From Pseudacidovorax intermedius (lineage in GTDB: Bacteria; Pseudomonadota; Gammaproteobacteria; Burkholderiales; Burkholderiaceae_C), in contig NZ_LDSL01000001.1 of NCBI RefSeq assembly GCF_001476815.1, positions 1 to 32,252 of the forward strand: a DNA stretch of 32,252 nt, given 5' to 3'. This document shows, piece after piece, positions 10,345 to 19,058 of this stretch. How positions within the stretch are numbered: position 1 is the stretch's first letter; each line of letters starts with the position of its first letter. Below the pieces are notes generated by a model. It made no database searches, was not told where the DNA came from, and saw nothing but the letters and a program-made list of their open reading frames with translations. The translations under genes were made by a program, and so were the position numbers.

Positions 10345-10924
10345 GCGGCCGGCCGGCGACGCCGCCTGGGACGGCGGCTGGCTGCGCACCGCGCGGCGGC
10401 TCGATTCGCCCAACTTCGGCCCGCGCCCGCCCGGCGCCTGCATCGACCTGCTGGTGGTGCATTCCATCAGCCTGCCGCCCGGCCGCTATGGCGGCGACGA
10501 GGTGCAGCGCCTCTTCACCAACCGGCTCGACTGGGATGCGCACCCCTACTTCGGGCAGATCCGCGGCCTGGAAGTCTCGGCCCATTTCTACATCCGCCGC
10601 GACGGCGCGCTCTGGCAGTTCGTGAGCGCGGACGACCGGGCCTGGCATGCCGGGGCCTCGCAGTGGCGTGGCCGCGCCAACTGCAACGACGACTCGGTGG
10701 GCGTCGAGCTGGAGGGCCTGGAAGGCGACCGCTTCGAAGACGCCCAGTACGACGTACTGGCCGTTCTGGCCGCGGCCCTCGCCGACCGCTACCCGATCGC
10801 CCACGTCGCCGGCCACGAACACATCGCACCCGGCCGCAAGCAGGACCCCGGCCCCGGCTTCGACTGGCGCCGGCTCGGCCGGCTGTTGCAGGGGCGCCGC
10901 ATCGCCCTGCCGCCGTCGCGCTGA
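10328..10924 (+). CDS. ampD: 1,6-anhydro-N-acetylmuramyl-L-alanine amidase AmpD
   Basis: Cytoplasmic zinc amidase of peptidoglycan recycling; it removes the stem peptide from 1,6-anhydroMurNAc peptides and thereby limits the AmpR inducer. 198 residues, close to the AmpD norm. Visible motifs are 'LLVVHSISLPPG' (first zinc His), 'VSAHFYIRRDGALWQFV', 'AWHAGASQWRGRANCND' and 'GHEHIAPGRKQDPGPGFDW' (second His and the Asp ligand). There is no signal peptide, consistent with the cytoplasmic AmpD rather than a periplasmic homologue. It starts inside the end of pilR; ATG 10328 and ATG 10334 are both possible and neither has a clear ribosome binding site. With mpl further right, the window holds two recycling enzymes. 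Confidence 0.93.
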
Positions 10925-11145
10925 AATTTTTCAATCGCTGCCGGCGCCGCGATGCCACCGCCGCCCGCCGGGGCCCGCGCGACGCGGTGCCGGCCGAAGC
11001 CACTGTCCATGCGGTTTTCGGCAGCAAACCGGCTGCCAGAGCGCATCCGCACTGCGTTCGCCGCGGCAACACCCACTGCCACTGGGCTCGCGCGGCAGAC
11101 CGGGAATTCGCGTGTCGGTCAAGGGTGTCCCGGCGACGCGACCAA
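10925..11145. other. Gap between ampD and the nrdA promoter, no gene seen
   Basis: The open frames here lack family resemblance and do not look like genes. There is a short AT-rich stretch (AAATTTTT) right after the ampD stop and GC-rich sequence beyond it. I see no convincing intrinsic terminator and no riboswitch I can name. The nrdA regulatory region begins at about 11146. Confidence 0.5.
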
Positions 11146-11161
11146 ACACTACAGGTAGCGC
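11146..11161 (+). promoter_or_regulatory. NrdR box 1
   Basis: ACACTACAGGTAGCGC, a partial palindrome close to the NrdR box pattern (ACACtAtAT-x-TAGTGT-like). It lies just upstream of the -35 element of the nrdA promoter and exactly 32 bases before box 2, three helical turns, as usual for NrdR box pairs. Confidence 0.65.
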
Positions 11162-11162
11162 A

Positions 11163-11191
11163 TTGGCACCCTCCAAAACACCAGATATAGT
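11163..11191 (+). promoter_or_regulatory. Sigma-70 promoter of nrdA
   Basis: TTGGCA (11163-11168), a 17-base spacer, TATAGT (11186-11191); each hexamer has one mismatch to consensus. Start at about 11198, leaving a leader of about 84 bases. The -10 lies inside NrdR box 2, so NrdR binding would block it. Confidence 0.75.
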
Positions 11192-11193
11192 GC
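11178..11193 (+). promoter_or_regulatory. NrdR box 2
   Basis: ACACCAGATATAGTGC, a good match to the NrdR box. It covers the -10 element of the nrdA promoter and is spaced 32 bases start-to-start from box 1. NrdR represses ribonucleotide reductase genes according to its bound adenine nucleotide. Confidence 0.75.
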
Positions 11194-11281
11194 CCTTCCA
11201 TCGGCGCTGCGCCCGGCCTTCCAGGCCCCTGCGGCCAGCCGCCCACCCGACATCCGACACCCCAAATACAAGAGGAAACGC

Positions 11282-14221
11282 ATGCAAGCTGCCTTGAACT
11301 CCCCTGCCTCCGCCACCCTCAACCCGCCCTCGGCCCCCGCCGGCCGCGACGTGGCGGGCACCACGGCCCCGGCCCTCGCCCACTACCAGATCATCCGCCG
11401 CAACGGCGCCGTGGTGCCCTTCGCACCCGAGAAGATCAGCGTGGCGATGATGAAGGCCTTCCTGGCGGTGCATGGAACCCAGGGCGCGGCCTCGGCCAGC
11501 GTGCGCGAGACGGTCGACGGCCTGACCCAGGCCGTGGTGCGCGCGCTGGTGCGCTCGCGTCCGGGCGGCGGCACCTTCCACATCGAGGACGTGCAGGACC
11601 AGGTCGAGCTGGGCCTGATGCGCGGCGGCTACCAGGAAGTCGCCCGCGCCTACGTGCTCTACCGCGAGCGCCGCGCGCAGGAACGCTCCAAGCACGTCGA
11701 GCAGACCGCCGCCGTCGCCGCCCCCCAGCTGCACGTGCTGGACGGCGGCGCGCGCGTGCCGCTGGACATGGGCGCCCTGCAGTCGCTGCTGCAGTCGGCC
11801 TGCACCGGCCTGGGCGAGGGCGTGAAGGCCGAGCCCATCGTGGCCGAGACCATGCGCAACCTGTACGACGGCGTGCCGCTGGACGAGGTGTACAAGGCGT
11901 CGATCCTGGCCGCCCGCACGCTGATCGAGAAGGACCCCGACTACACCTACGCCACCGCGCGCCTTCTGCTGCACACCATCGTCAAGGAGGTGCTGGGCCG
12001 CGAGACCACCCAGGCCGATATGGGCGCCGCCTATGCCGACTACTTCCCACAGTTCATCAAGAAGGGCGTGGAGAACGAGCTGCTCGACGAGAAGCTGCTG
12101 CAGTACGACCTGGCCCGCCTGGGCGCTGCCCTCAAGGCCGACCGCGACCTGAAGTTCGACTACCTGGGCCTGCAGACCCTGTACGACCGCTACTTCCTGC
12201 ACGTGCGCAAGAGCCGCATCGAGCTGCCGCAGGCCTTCTTCATGCGCGTGGCCATGGGCCTGGCGCTCAATGAGATCGACCGCGAAGCGCGCGCCATCGA
12301 GTTCTACGAAGTGCTGTCGAGCTTCGACTTCATGTCGTCCACGCCCACGCTGTTCAACAGCGGCACGCTGCGCTCGCAGCTGTCCTCCTGCTACCTGACC
12401 ACGGTGCCCGACGACCTGGACGGCATCTACGAGTCGATCAAGGAAAACGCGCTGCTGTCCAAGTTCGCCGGCGGCCTGGGCAACGACTGGACCCGCGTGC
12501 GCGCCCTGGGCTCGCACATCAAGGGCACCAACGGCGAATCGCAGGGCGTCGTGCCCTTCCTCAAGGTGGTCAACGACACGGCCGTGGCCGTCAACCAGGG
12601 CGGCAAGCGCAAGGGTGCCGTCTGCACGTATCTCGAAACGTGGCACCTGGACATCGAGGAGTTCCTGGAGCTGCGCAAGAACACGGGTGACGACCGCCGC
12701 CGCACCCACGACATGAACACGGCCAACTGGATCCCCGACCTGTTCATGCGCCGCGTGATGGAAAAGGGCAGCTGGACGCTGTTCTCGCCCTCTTCCGTGC
12801 CCGACCTGCACGACCTGTTCGGCGCCGACTTCGAGAAGGCCTACGTCGCCTACGAAGAGAAGGCCGCCCGCGGCGAGATCAAGCCCGCCAAGACGGTGCC
12901 CGCCACCGACCTGTGGCGCAAGATGCTCTCGATGCTATTCGAGACCGGCCATCCCTGGATCACCTTCAAGGACGCCTGCAACGTGCGCTCGCCCCAGCAG
13001 CATGCCGGCGTCGTGCACTCGTCCAACCTCTGCACCGAGATCACGCTCAACACCAGCGACACCGAGACCGCCGTCTGCAATCTGGGCTCGGTCAACCTGC
13101 TGCAGCACCTGAAGGACGGCGGCGTCGACCACGAGAAGCTCAAGAAGACCATCGCGGTCGCCATGCGCATGCTGGACAACGTGATCGACATCAATTACTA
13201 CGCCGTCAAGAAGGCCCGCGACTCGAACATGCGCCACCGCCCGGTGGGCCTGGGCCTGATGGGCTTCCAGGACGCGCTGTACGAGCTGCGCATCCCCTAC
13301 GCCAGCGAGCAGGCCGTCGACTTCGCCGACAAGTCGATGGAAGCCATCTGCTACTACGCCTACTGGGCCTCCACCGAGCTGGCCGCCGAGCGTGGCCGCT
13401 ACAACAGCTTCAAGGGCTCGCTGTGGGACAAGGGCATCCTGCCGATCGACTCGCTCGACCTGCTGGAAAAGGCCCGCGGCGGCTATGTGGAGGTGGACCG
13501 CTCGCGCACCCTCGACTGGGACGCGCTGCGCGCCAAGATCGCGAGGGACGGCATGCGCAACTCCAACTGCGTGGCCATCGCGCCGACGGCGACCATCTCC
13601 AACATCATCGGCGTCGATGCGTCGATCGAGCCCTGCTTCGGCAACCTGTCGGTCAAGTCCAACCTGTCGGGCGAATTCACCGTCATCAACCACTACCTGG
13701 TGCGCGACCTCAAGCGCCTGGGCCTGTGGGACGACGTGATGGTGATGGACCTCAAGCACTTCGACGGCTCGCTGCGTCCCATCGACCGCGTGCCGCAGGA
13801 CGTGAAGGCGCTGTACGCCACGGCCTTCGAGGTCGAGCCGCAGTGGCTGGTCGAAGCCGCCGCCCGCCGCCAGAAGTGGATCGACCAGGCGCAGAGCCTG
13901 AACATCTACATGGCCGGCGCCTCGGGCAAGAAGCTGCACGACACCTACACGCTGGCCTGGACCCGCGGCCTCAAGACCACCTACTACCTGCGCACCATCA
14001 GCGCCACGCACGCCGAGAAGTCGACCGTGCAATCGAGCCGCCTCAACGCCGTGTCCTCCGGCGGCGGCTCGTCGATGGCGATGCAGCCCGCCGCCGTCGC
14101 CAGCGCACCGAGCGCGCTCGAAGCCGCAGCCGCTGCCGCACAGGCGCAGATGAATGCGGTGCCCGCCACCGACATCAAGTTCTGCGCCATCGACGATCCG
14201 GGCTGCGAAGCCTGCCAGTGA
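11282..14221 (+). CDS. nrdA: Ribonucleoside-diphosphate reductase, alpha subunit (class Ia)
   Basis: Catalytic subunit reducing NDPs to dNDPs. 979 residues, longer than E. coli NrdA (761). The extra length is N-terminal: an ATP-cone at about 35-130 ('IIRRNGAVVPFAPEKIS') and a second, cone-like segment at about 150-245, similar to the long NrdA of Pseudomonas. Catalytic residues: Cys370 in 'SQLSSCYL', Asn582/Cys584/Glu586 in 'SNLCTEI' and Cys599 in 'AVCNLGS'. The C-terminus carries the redox pair Cys975/Cys978 (GCEACQ). An Ala-rich linker (about 935-960) precedes the tail, consistent with a mobile arm. AAGAGGA eight bases before the ATG is the ribosome binding site. A promoter with two NrdR boxes lies upstream; nrdB follows after 180 bases. 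Confidence 0.96.
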   Translation: MQAALNSPASATLNPPSAPAGRDVAGTTAPALAHYQIIRRNGAVVPFAPEKISVAMMKAFLAVHGTQGAASASVRETVDGLTQAVVRALVRSRPGGGTFHIEDVQDQVELGLMRGGYQEVARAYVLYRERRAQERSKHVEQTAAVAAPQLHVLDGGARVPLDMGALQSLLQSACTGLGEGVKAEPIVAETMRNLYDGVPLDEVYKASILAARTLIEKDPDYTYATARLLLHTIVKEVLGRETTQADMGAAYADYFPQFIKKGVENELLDEKLLQYDLARLGAALKADRDLKFDYLGLQTLYDRYFLHVRKSRIELPQAFFMRVAMGLALNEIDREARAIEFYEVLSSFDFMSSTPTLFNSGTLRSQLSSCYLTTVPDDLDGIYESIKENALLSKFAGGLGNDWTRVRALGSHIKGTNGESQGVVPFLKVVNDTAVAVNQGGKRKGAVCTYLETWHLDIEEFLELRKNTGDDRRRTHDMNTANWIPDLFMRRVMEKGSWTLFSPSSVPDLHDLFGADFEKAYVAYEEKAARGEIKPAKTVPATDLWRKMLSMLFETGHPWITFKDACNVRSPQQHAGVVHSSNLCTEITLNTSDTETAVCNLGSVNLLQHLKDGGVDHEKLKKTIAVAMRMLDNVIDINYYAVKKARDSNMRHRPVGLGLMGFQDALYELRIPYASEQAVDFADKSMEAICYYAYWASTELAAERGRYNSFKGSLWDKGILPIDSLDLLEKARGGYVEVDRSRTLDWDALRAKIARDGMRNSNCVAIAPTATISNIIGVDASIEPCFGNLSVKSNLSGEFTVINHYLVRDLKRLGLWDDVMVMDLKHFDGSLRPIDRVPQDVKALYATAFEVEPQWLVEAAARRQKWIDQAQSLNIYMAGASGKKLHDTYTLAWTRGLKTTYYLRTISATHAEKSTVQSSRLNAVSSGGGSSMAMQPAAVASAPSALEAAAAAAQAQMNAVPATDIKFCAIDDPGCEACQ

Positions 14222-14227
14222 TCGCGG

Positions 14228-14278
14228 CGCGCGACGCGCGTCGATGCATGCGTTCCTGCACGAAGCAGGAACGCATGC
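14228..14278 (+). repeat. Two hairpins between nrdA and nrdB
   Basis: Hairpin A is CGCGC-GAC-GCGCG (14228-14240). Hairpin B is a perfect 14-bp stem, GCATGCGTTCCTGC (14246-14259) against 14265-14278, with loop ACGAA. No T-tract follows, so neither is a standard terminator; they may stabilise or cut the nrdA end of the message and set the NrdA:NrdB ratio. A GATAAT at 14378-14383 with a weak -35 could be a separate nrdB promoter. Confidence 0.6.
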
Positions 14279-14401
14279 CTTCATGTCGGGGCATCGGACG
14301 ACAGACCCGATGCCCAGGCACAACAGAATTCAGCAACGACACAGCCGAAGAACTTTTCAAGCGCATGTCGTTGCTCTGATAATTGAGCATTGGATTTTTC
14401 T

Positions 14402-15601
14402 ATGTTGACCTGGGACGACGAAGTCAAGCCCGCCAATTCGGGCACGCTGTCGAATGCATCGGACATCGCCGCTGGCCGGCCGATGGCTTCCCCATCTTCT
14501 TCCGCTTCCTTTGCACAGCCCGCGCTGGCCACGCACAGCTTCGCCGCGCCTGCGCAGCCTGCCGCGACGGCCACCGCTGCAGCGCGCCGCGTGAATGCCG
14601 CCGACAAGCGCATCATCAACGGCCAGACCGACGTCAACCAGCTGGTGCCCTTCAAGTACAAGTGGGCCTGGGAAAAGTACCTCGCCACCTGCGCCAACCA
14701 CTGGATGCCGCAGGAGGTCAACATGAACCGCGACATCGCCCTCTGGAAGGACCCGAACGGCCTGACCGAGGACGAGCGCCGCATCGTCAAGCGCAACCTC
14801 GGCTTCTTCGTCACCGCCGATTCGCTGGCCGCCAACAACATCGTGCTGGGCACCTACCGGCACATCACCGCGCCCGAATGCCGCCAGTTCCTGCTGCGCC
14901 AGGCCTTCGAGGAAGCGATCCACACCCACGCCTACCAGTACATCGTCGAGTCGCTGGGCCTGGACGAGTCCGAGATCTTCAACGCCTACAACGAAGTCCA
15001 GTCGATCCGCGACAAGGACGAGTTCCTGATCCCGTTCATCGACGCGATCATGGACCCCGACTTCAAGACCGGCACGCCCGAGACCGACCAGACGCTGCTC
15101 AAGTCGCTGATCGTCTTCGCCTGCCTGATGGAAGGCCTGTTCTTCTACGTCGGCTTCACGCAGATCCTCGCGCTCGGCCGCCAGAACAAGATGACCGGTG
15201 CCGCCGAGCAGTACCAGTACATCCTGCGCGACGAGTCGATGCACTGCAACTTCGGCATCGACCTGATCAACCAGCTCAAGCTCGAGAACCCGCACCTGTG
15301 GACGCCCGAGTTCAAGGCCGAGATCAAGGCCCTGTTCCAGAAGGCCGTCGAGCTCGAATACCGCTATGCCGAAGACACCATGCCGCGCGGCGTGCTCGGC
15401 ATGAATGCCTCCATGTTCAAGGGCTACCTGCGCTACATCGCCAACCGGCGTGCCACGCAGATCGGCCTGGAAGCGCTCTTCCCGAACGAAGAAAACCCGT
15501 TCCCCTGGATGAGCGAAATGATCGACCTGAAGAAAGAGCGCAATTTCTTTGAAACCCGCGTGATCGAATACCAGTCGGGTGGTGCGCTCTCATGGGACTG
15601 A
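14402..15601 (+). CDS. nrdB: Ribonucleoside-diphosphate reductase, beta subunit (class Ia)
   Basis: Radical-generating di-iron subunit, 399 residues from the ATG at 14402 (the frame extends only to a TTG four codons earlier). Residues 1-65 are an Ala/Ser/Pro-rich extension; the ferritin-like core follows. Iron ligands can be followed: Asp140 ('[11 protein letters not shown]'), Glu171 and His174 ('[10 protein letters not shown]'), Glu244 ('EGLFFYVGF'), Glu278 and His281 ('RDESMHCN'). Tyr178, four residues after His174, is in the place of the tyrosyl radical of E. coli R2. This indicates class Ia rather than a radical-free Ic-type subunit. The ribosome binding site is weak. It follows nrdA, separated by two hairpins. 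Confidence 0.95.
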   Translation: MLTWDDEVKPANSGTLSNASDIAAGRPMASPSSSASFAQPALATHSFAAPAQPAATATAAARRVNAADKRIINGQTDVNQLVPFKYKWAWEKYLATCANHWMPQEVNMNRDIALWKDPNGLTEDERRIVKRNLGFFVTADSLAANNIVLGTYRHITAPECRQFLLRQAFEEAIHTHAYQYIVESLGLDESEIFNAYNEVQSIRDKDEFLIPFIDAIMDPDFKTGTPETDQTLLKSLIVFACLMEGLFFYVGFTQILALGRQNKMTGAAEQYQYILRDESMHCNFGIDLINQLKLENPHLWTPEFKAEIKALFQKAVELEYRYAEDTMPRGVLGMNASMFKGYLRYIANRRATQIGLEALFPNEENPFPWMSEMIDLKKERNFFETRVIEYQSGGALSWD

Positions 15602-15621
15602 GCAATCCTCTTTCCTGAAGG

Positions 15622-15720
15622 ACGAATGGATCTGAGACCCGCCCCGAACGCCAGACGCACCCCAGAGTGCGGCGTCCGGGGCTTTCCCATTCGTGGTGGC
15701 GGGGTGTGCCCCGATGCCAC
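15622..15720 (+). other. Structured intergenic RNA region after nrdB
   Basis: Outer stem ACGAATGG (15622-15629) / CCATTCGT (15687-15694) encloses a long hairpin: GCCCCG (15641) / CGGGGC (15677), plus ACGC/GCGT and CGCAC/GTGCG inside. It is followed by a second hairpin GTGG-CGGGG-tgtg-CCCCG-CCAC (15693-15720), which shares its first bases with the outer stem. There is no U-run after either, only CTTTCCC inside the first. It may end nrdB transcription, form the 5' leader of the H1-like gene or be a small RNA. A third short hairpin (CACGGG/CCCGTG) lies near 15740-15754. Confidence 0.5.
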
Positions 15721-15795
15721 GGATCGCGGGCCGCAGGCACACGGGCGGCCCGTGCAATTCGAAGGTTGATTTCCAACTTGATCAAGGAGAAAGAA

Positions 15796-16359
15796 ATGGC
15801 AACTGCAAAGAAGGCGCCGGCCAAGAAGGTCGCTGCAAAGAAGGCCGCTCCGGCCAAGAAGGTCGCGGCGAAGAAGGCGGCTCCGGCCAAGAAGGCCGCC
15901 GCGCCGGCGAAGAAGGTCGCGGCCAAGAAGGCAGCGCCCGCCAAGAAGGTCGCCGCGAAGAAGGCAGCCCCCGCCAAGAAGGCGGCGCCGGCGAAGAAGG
16001 TTGCGGCCAAGAAGGCTGCACCGGCCAAGAAGGTCGCGGCGAAGAAGGCTGCGCCCGCCAAGAAGGCCGCCGCACCGGCCAAGAAGGTCGCGGCCAAGAA
16101 GGCAGCGCCCGCGAAGAAGGTCGCCGCCAAGAAGGCGGCACCGGCCAAGAAGGTTGCGGCCAAGAAGACGACGGCTGCCAAGACCGCTGCCCCCAAGGCC
16201 CCCGCCAAGAAGGCGGCGGCCAAGAAGGCATCGGCCAAGAAGCCTGCCCCTGCCAAGGCCCCTGCCCCTGCGGCCGCTGCGCCTGCCGCTGCACCCGCAG
16301 CCCAGACCACGCTGAGCCCGCAGGCCGCCTGGCCCTTCCCGACGGCCAGCAAGCCCTGA
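15796..16359 (+). CDS. Histone H1-like Ala/Lys-rich DNA-binding protein
   Basis: 187 residues, almost entirely tandem variants of AAPAKKVAAKK from residue 5 to about 140. A more proline-rich stretch follows, then the tail TTLSPQAAWPFPTASKP, which recurs in Burkholderiales H1-like proteins. The composition matches the C-terminal tail of eukaryotic H1 and the AlgP/HC1-like nucleoid proteins: highly basic, disordered, expected to bind DNA and condense the nucleoid. AAGGAGA six bases before the ATG is a strong ribosome binding site and fixes the start; upstream open frame is not coding-like. Near-identical repeat units make copy number prone to slippage. A strong terminator follows. Confidence 0.9.
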   Translation: MATAKKAPAKKVAAKKAAPAKKVAAKKAAPAKKAAAPAKKVAAKKAAPAKKVAAKKAAPAKKAAPAKKVAAKKAAPAKKVAAKKAAPAKKAAAPAKKVAAKKAAPAKKVAAKKAAPAKKVAAKKTTAAKTAAPKAPAKKAAAKKASAKKPAPAKAPAPAAAAPAAAPAAQTTLSPQAAWPFPTASKP

Positions 16360-16397
16360 GGCTGAACGAAGCGCCGCGTGAGCGGCCTTCGATCTCG

Positions 16398-16428
16398 AAC
16401 CCGGCGACCGCAAGGCGCCGGGTTTTTT
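16398..16428 (+). terminator. Intrinsic terminator of the H1-like gene
   Basis: AACCCGGCG (16398-16406) and CGCCGGGTT (16416-16424) form a 9-bp stem with a 9-base loop, running into T6 (16423-16428). It lies 40 bases after the H1-like stop, pointing rightward. Confidence 0.92.
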
Positions 16429-16467
16429 CATGGGCGCAGCGCGCGCCTCAAGCGCGGTGCACGTGGC

Positions 16468-17370
16468 TCAAAGGCCGAGCGCAGCGCGGTCCACCTGGTA
16501 GTTTTGCGGCCCGCGCTGCGCGATCTTGAGTGCGCCCAGGCGGTTGCCGAGCTCGGCGCAGCGCACGAGGTCCCAGCCCTGCTCCAGGCCATACAGCAGG
16601 CCGCCGCGCCAAGCATCGCCGCAGCCCGTGGGATCGACCACCGCCTCGGGCGCGACCGGCGCCACGCGTGTGGCCTCGCCGCCGACCCACACGTCGCAGC
16701 CTTCGGCGCCCAGCGTGACCACCATGCCGCGCACGCGGCGCGAGATCTCGGCCGCGCTCCAGCCGGTGCGCTCGCTGAGCATGCGGCCCTCGTAGTCGTT
16801 GACGACGACCCAGTCGGCCTGCTCGATGAAGTGCGCGAGCTCCTTGCCGTCGAACATGGGCAGGCCCTGGCCCGGGTCGAAGACGAAGGGAATGCCGGCG
16901 GCCTTGAACTGGGCCGCGTGCTGCACCATGGCCTCGCGGCCGTCGGGCGCGATGATGCCGAGGCGGATGTCCTCGCGCGGCGCGATGCGGTTGCGGTGCG
17001 CCTGCTGCATCGCGCCGGGGTGGAAGGCGGTGATCTGGTTGTTGTCGCGGTCGGTCATGATCATGGCCTGCGCGGTATAGCTGTCGTCGATCTGCAGGAT
17101 GAACTCGGTGCCCACGCCCAGCTCCTTGAGGCGCTGCACGTAGTCGGCGCCATCGCTGCCCACCGCCGCCATCGGCAGGGCGCGGCCGCCCAGCGCGTTG
17201 AGGCTGTAGGCGATGTTGCCGGCGCAGCCGCCGAAGTCGCGGCGCAGGGCCGGCACCAGGAAGGACACGTTCAGGATGTGCAGCTGGTCGGGCAGGATCT
17301 GCTCGGCGAAGCGGCCCTCGAAGGTCATGATGGTGTCGAATGCGAGCGAGCCGCAGATCACGGAAGCCAT
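16468..17370 (-). CDS. PfkB-family carbohydrate/nucleoside kinase
   Basis: 300-residue ribokinase-fold kinase. The N-terminal part has the substrate-binding GG motif in 'RRDFGGCAGNIAYSLNALGG' (about 44-62). The C-terminal signature is 'DPTGCGDAWRGGL' (about 244-256), with the catalytic Asp in GCGD; the usual motif is D-T-x-G-A-G-D, so a Cys replaces Ala. 'VVVNDYEGRML' matches the N-x-x-E-type nucleotide/Mg region. Substrate cannot be read with certainty; relatives in this position are annotated as adenosine kinase or generic carbohydrate kinase. It is the last gene of the leftward run behind DUF3426 (86-base gap) and has only a weak ribosome binding site. Confidence 0.85.
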   Translation of the reverse strand: MASVICGSLAFDTIMTFEGRFAEQILPDQLHILNVSFLVPALRRDFGGCAGNIAYSLNALGGRALPMAAVGSDGADYVQRLKELGVGTEFILQIDDSYTAQAMIMTDRDNNQITAFHPGAMQQAHRNRIAPREDIRLGIIAPDGREAMVQHAAQFKAAGIPFVFDPGQGLPMFDGKELAHFIEQADWVVVNDYEGRMLSERTGWSAAEISRRVRGMVVTLGAEGCDVWVGGEATRVAPVAPEAVVDPTGCGDAWRGGLLYGLEQGWDLVRCAELGNRLGALKIAQRGPQNYQVDRAALGL

Positions 17371-17456
17371 GGCGGGGTCAATCCTGCTGGAAGGTTGGAG
17401 GAATAGGAAAGGAAGACGGAAAGCGGCACGGGGCGGCGGCGTGGGCGCGCGTCCGG

Positions 17457-19058
17457 TCAGGGATAGAAGGCCAGCACGCTATGGCCGACCACGGCGGGCA
17501 GGGCGCGGCCGGGTGCGGGGCTGAGCTGCAGGGCCAGCGCGAGTTCGGCCTCGGTGCGGCCCGCGAGCGTGGCGCTGCGGCCCATCTGTGCCGGCAGGAT
17601 CACGCGGCGCACCACGGGCCGCTCGGAGCCGTCGAGCAGGGACAGCTCGATGGCCGGCATGGCCACGGCCTGGGCCGAGGCGTTGCGCAGCGTGAAGACC
17701 AGGCGATACCGGCCGTCGGCGCCGTCGCGCATCAGGGTGGAGCCGTCGACGCGGATGTCGTCGATGCGGCGCGGCGCCTCGAGGGTGCAGGCGGTGGCGC
17801 GGCACAGCGCCTCCAGCACCGGGCGCAGCGCCGGGCGCTCGGCCGCCCAGTGGTTGCGTTCGTGGCGCATGGCCTGCGCGGCCAGCAGCGCACCGAGCAG
17901 CAGGGCGGCTGCAGCCCAGAGGACGCGGGCGGTGCGCGACGACTGCGCGCGCGGCGCTGTGGCGGCGTCCGGGGTGTCGAGGAAGCTGGGCCGGGGAAGC
18001 GCGGGCGCCGCCGCGTCGGCGGTGGGGAGCGCCTCGGCATCGGGCACGCGCAGCGGCGAGGCCATGGGGGGAATGGGTTCGTGCGCGTCGGCGCGCTCAG
18101 GCGCTGGCTCGTCCACGTGTGTTTGCGGTGGCTCCGGCGCATCCGCGGGGGCCTGCGCCGCCATGGTCGCCGGACCCTCGGTGCGCGCCGGAACGTGCGC
18201 ATCGGCCACGTCCCGCGCGCCGGATGGCTCTGCCGCGTCGGTGTGCAGATGGGCGCCGAGGGACGGGGGCGCATCGTCGGCCGACCAGCCGGGCTCCACC
18301 GGCTCGGGGCGCTGCGCCCTGGCCGGCGACACGGCCTGCGCCGAGGCACCACGGCCGGGCCGCAGGAAGCTGGCGAGCGTGGTGGATTCGCCGGCAGCGG
18401 AAGGCCGGCCGCGGCGCAGCACGCGGCTGATCTGGGCTTCGGCGGGGGCGGGCAGCACGCGCGATGGCGGGCTCGTCGGCGCGGGTGCCGGGGCCGCCGC
18501 GCTGGGGCCCAGGGGCGGTGGCGCATCTTCCGCAGCGGGCGTGACGTCCAGCGTCGGCGCGGAGGATGCGGCGGACGACGGCCGGCCCGGGGTGGCGCCG
18601 GACGCAGGCAGGTCAAGCCATTCGACCGAAGGCCAGGCGGGCGGGGCCGCCGCCGGATGCGTCTCCTGCGCGCCGCCTGCGACCTCGTCCTCCCCGTCCG
18701 GTGGCGTCGCATCCTGGGCGTGCGTCGGCTCCCATCCATCGTGCGCGGCCGTTCCTTCCTGGGCGATCGGCGGCGCCGGCGTCTCCTGTCCGGGCAAAGA
18801 CAGGGCGGCGGCGTCGGGCAGCATCGCCGGCAATGGGGACGGAGACGGAGGCACCATCTGCACCGCGCCGGGCGCCGGACCGCCGGGGCCGGCCAGCGTC
18901 TTCCAGCGCCCGTCGGGCATCTGCTCCCGCAGGTCGGCCTGGGCATCGAACACCTCACCGCACCGGCCGCAGCGCACCCATCCTTCGGACAGGCGCAACT
19001 GGTCGCGCACCACCTTGAAGGCGGTGCTGCAGGACGGGCAGCGCGTGACGAGGCTCAC
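17457..19058 (-). CDS. Zinc-ribbon and DUF3426 domain membrane protein
   Basis: 533 residues starting at GTG 19058, with GGAGGT six bases before it. The N-terminus is an MJ0042-type zinc ribbon (C7-x2-C10 and C30-x2-C33). Then come about 330 residues of Pro/Ala/Glu-rich, low-complexity linker, one membrane helix (about 372-392, 'VLWAAAALLLGALLAAQAM') and a C-terminal DUF3426 domain of about 140 residues ('YRLVFTLRNASAQAVAMPAIELSLLDG'). The layout implies a cytoplasmic zinc ribbon and a periplasmic DUF3426 domain. No function is established for the family. The linker is unusually long. The GTG overlaps the stop of the 33-residue ORF before it (GTGA), so translation is probably coupled to prmA through that ORF. 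Confidence 0.9.
   Translation of the reverse strand: MSLVTRCPSCSTAFKVVRDQLRLSEGWVRCGRCGEVFDAQADLREQMPDGRWKTLAGPGGPAPGAVQMVPPSPSPLPAMLPDAAALSLPGQETPAPPIAQEGTAAHDGWEPTHAQDATPPDGEDEVAGGAQETHPAAAPPAWPSVEWLDLPASGATPGRPSSAASSAPTLDVTPAAEDAPPPLGPSAAAPAPAPTSPPSRVLPAPAEAQISRVLRRGRPSAAGESTTLASFLRPGRGASAQAVSPARAQRPEPVEPGWSADDAPPSLGAHLHTDAAEPSGARDVADAHVPARTEGPATMAAQAPADAPEPPQTHVDEPAPERADAHEPIPPMASPLRVPDAEALPTADAAAPALPRPSFLDTPDAATAPRAQSSRTARVLWAAAALLLGALLAAQAMRHERNHWAAERPALRPVLEALCRATACTLEAPRRIDDIRVDGSTLMRDGADGRYRLVFTLRNASAQAVAMPAIELSLLDGSERPVVRRVILPAQMGRSATLAGRTEAELALALQLSPAPGRALPAVVGHSVLAFYP

Noticed and set aside
10925-11145. B12 riboswitch or other known leader before nrdA
   Set aside because: No B12-box-like or other conserved riboswitch core was recognisable; the NrdR boxes explain the control.
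15808-16220. Repeat array considered as CRISPR-like
   Set aside because: The repeats are contiguous in-frame codons for AAPAKK units without spacers.
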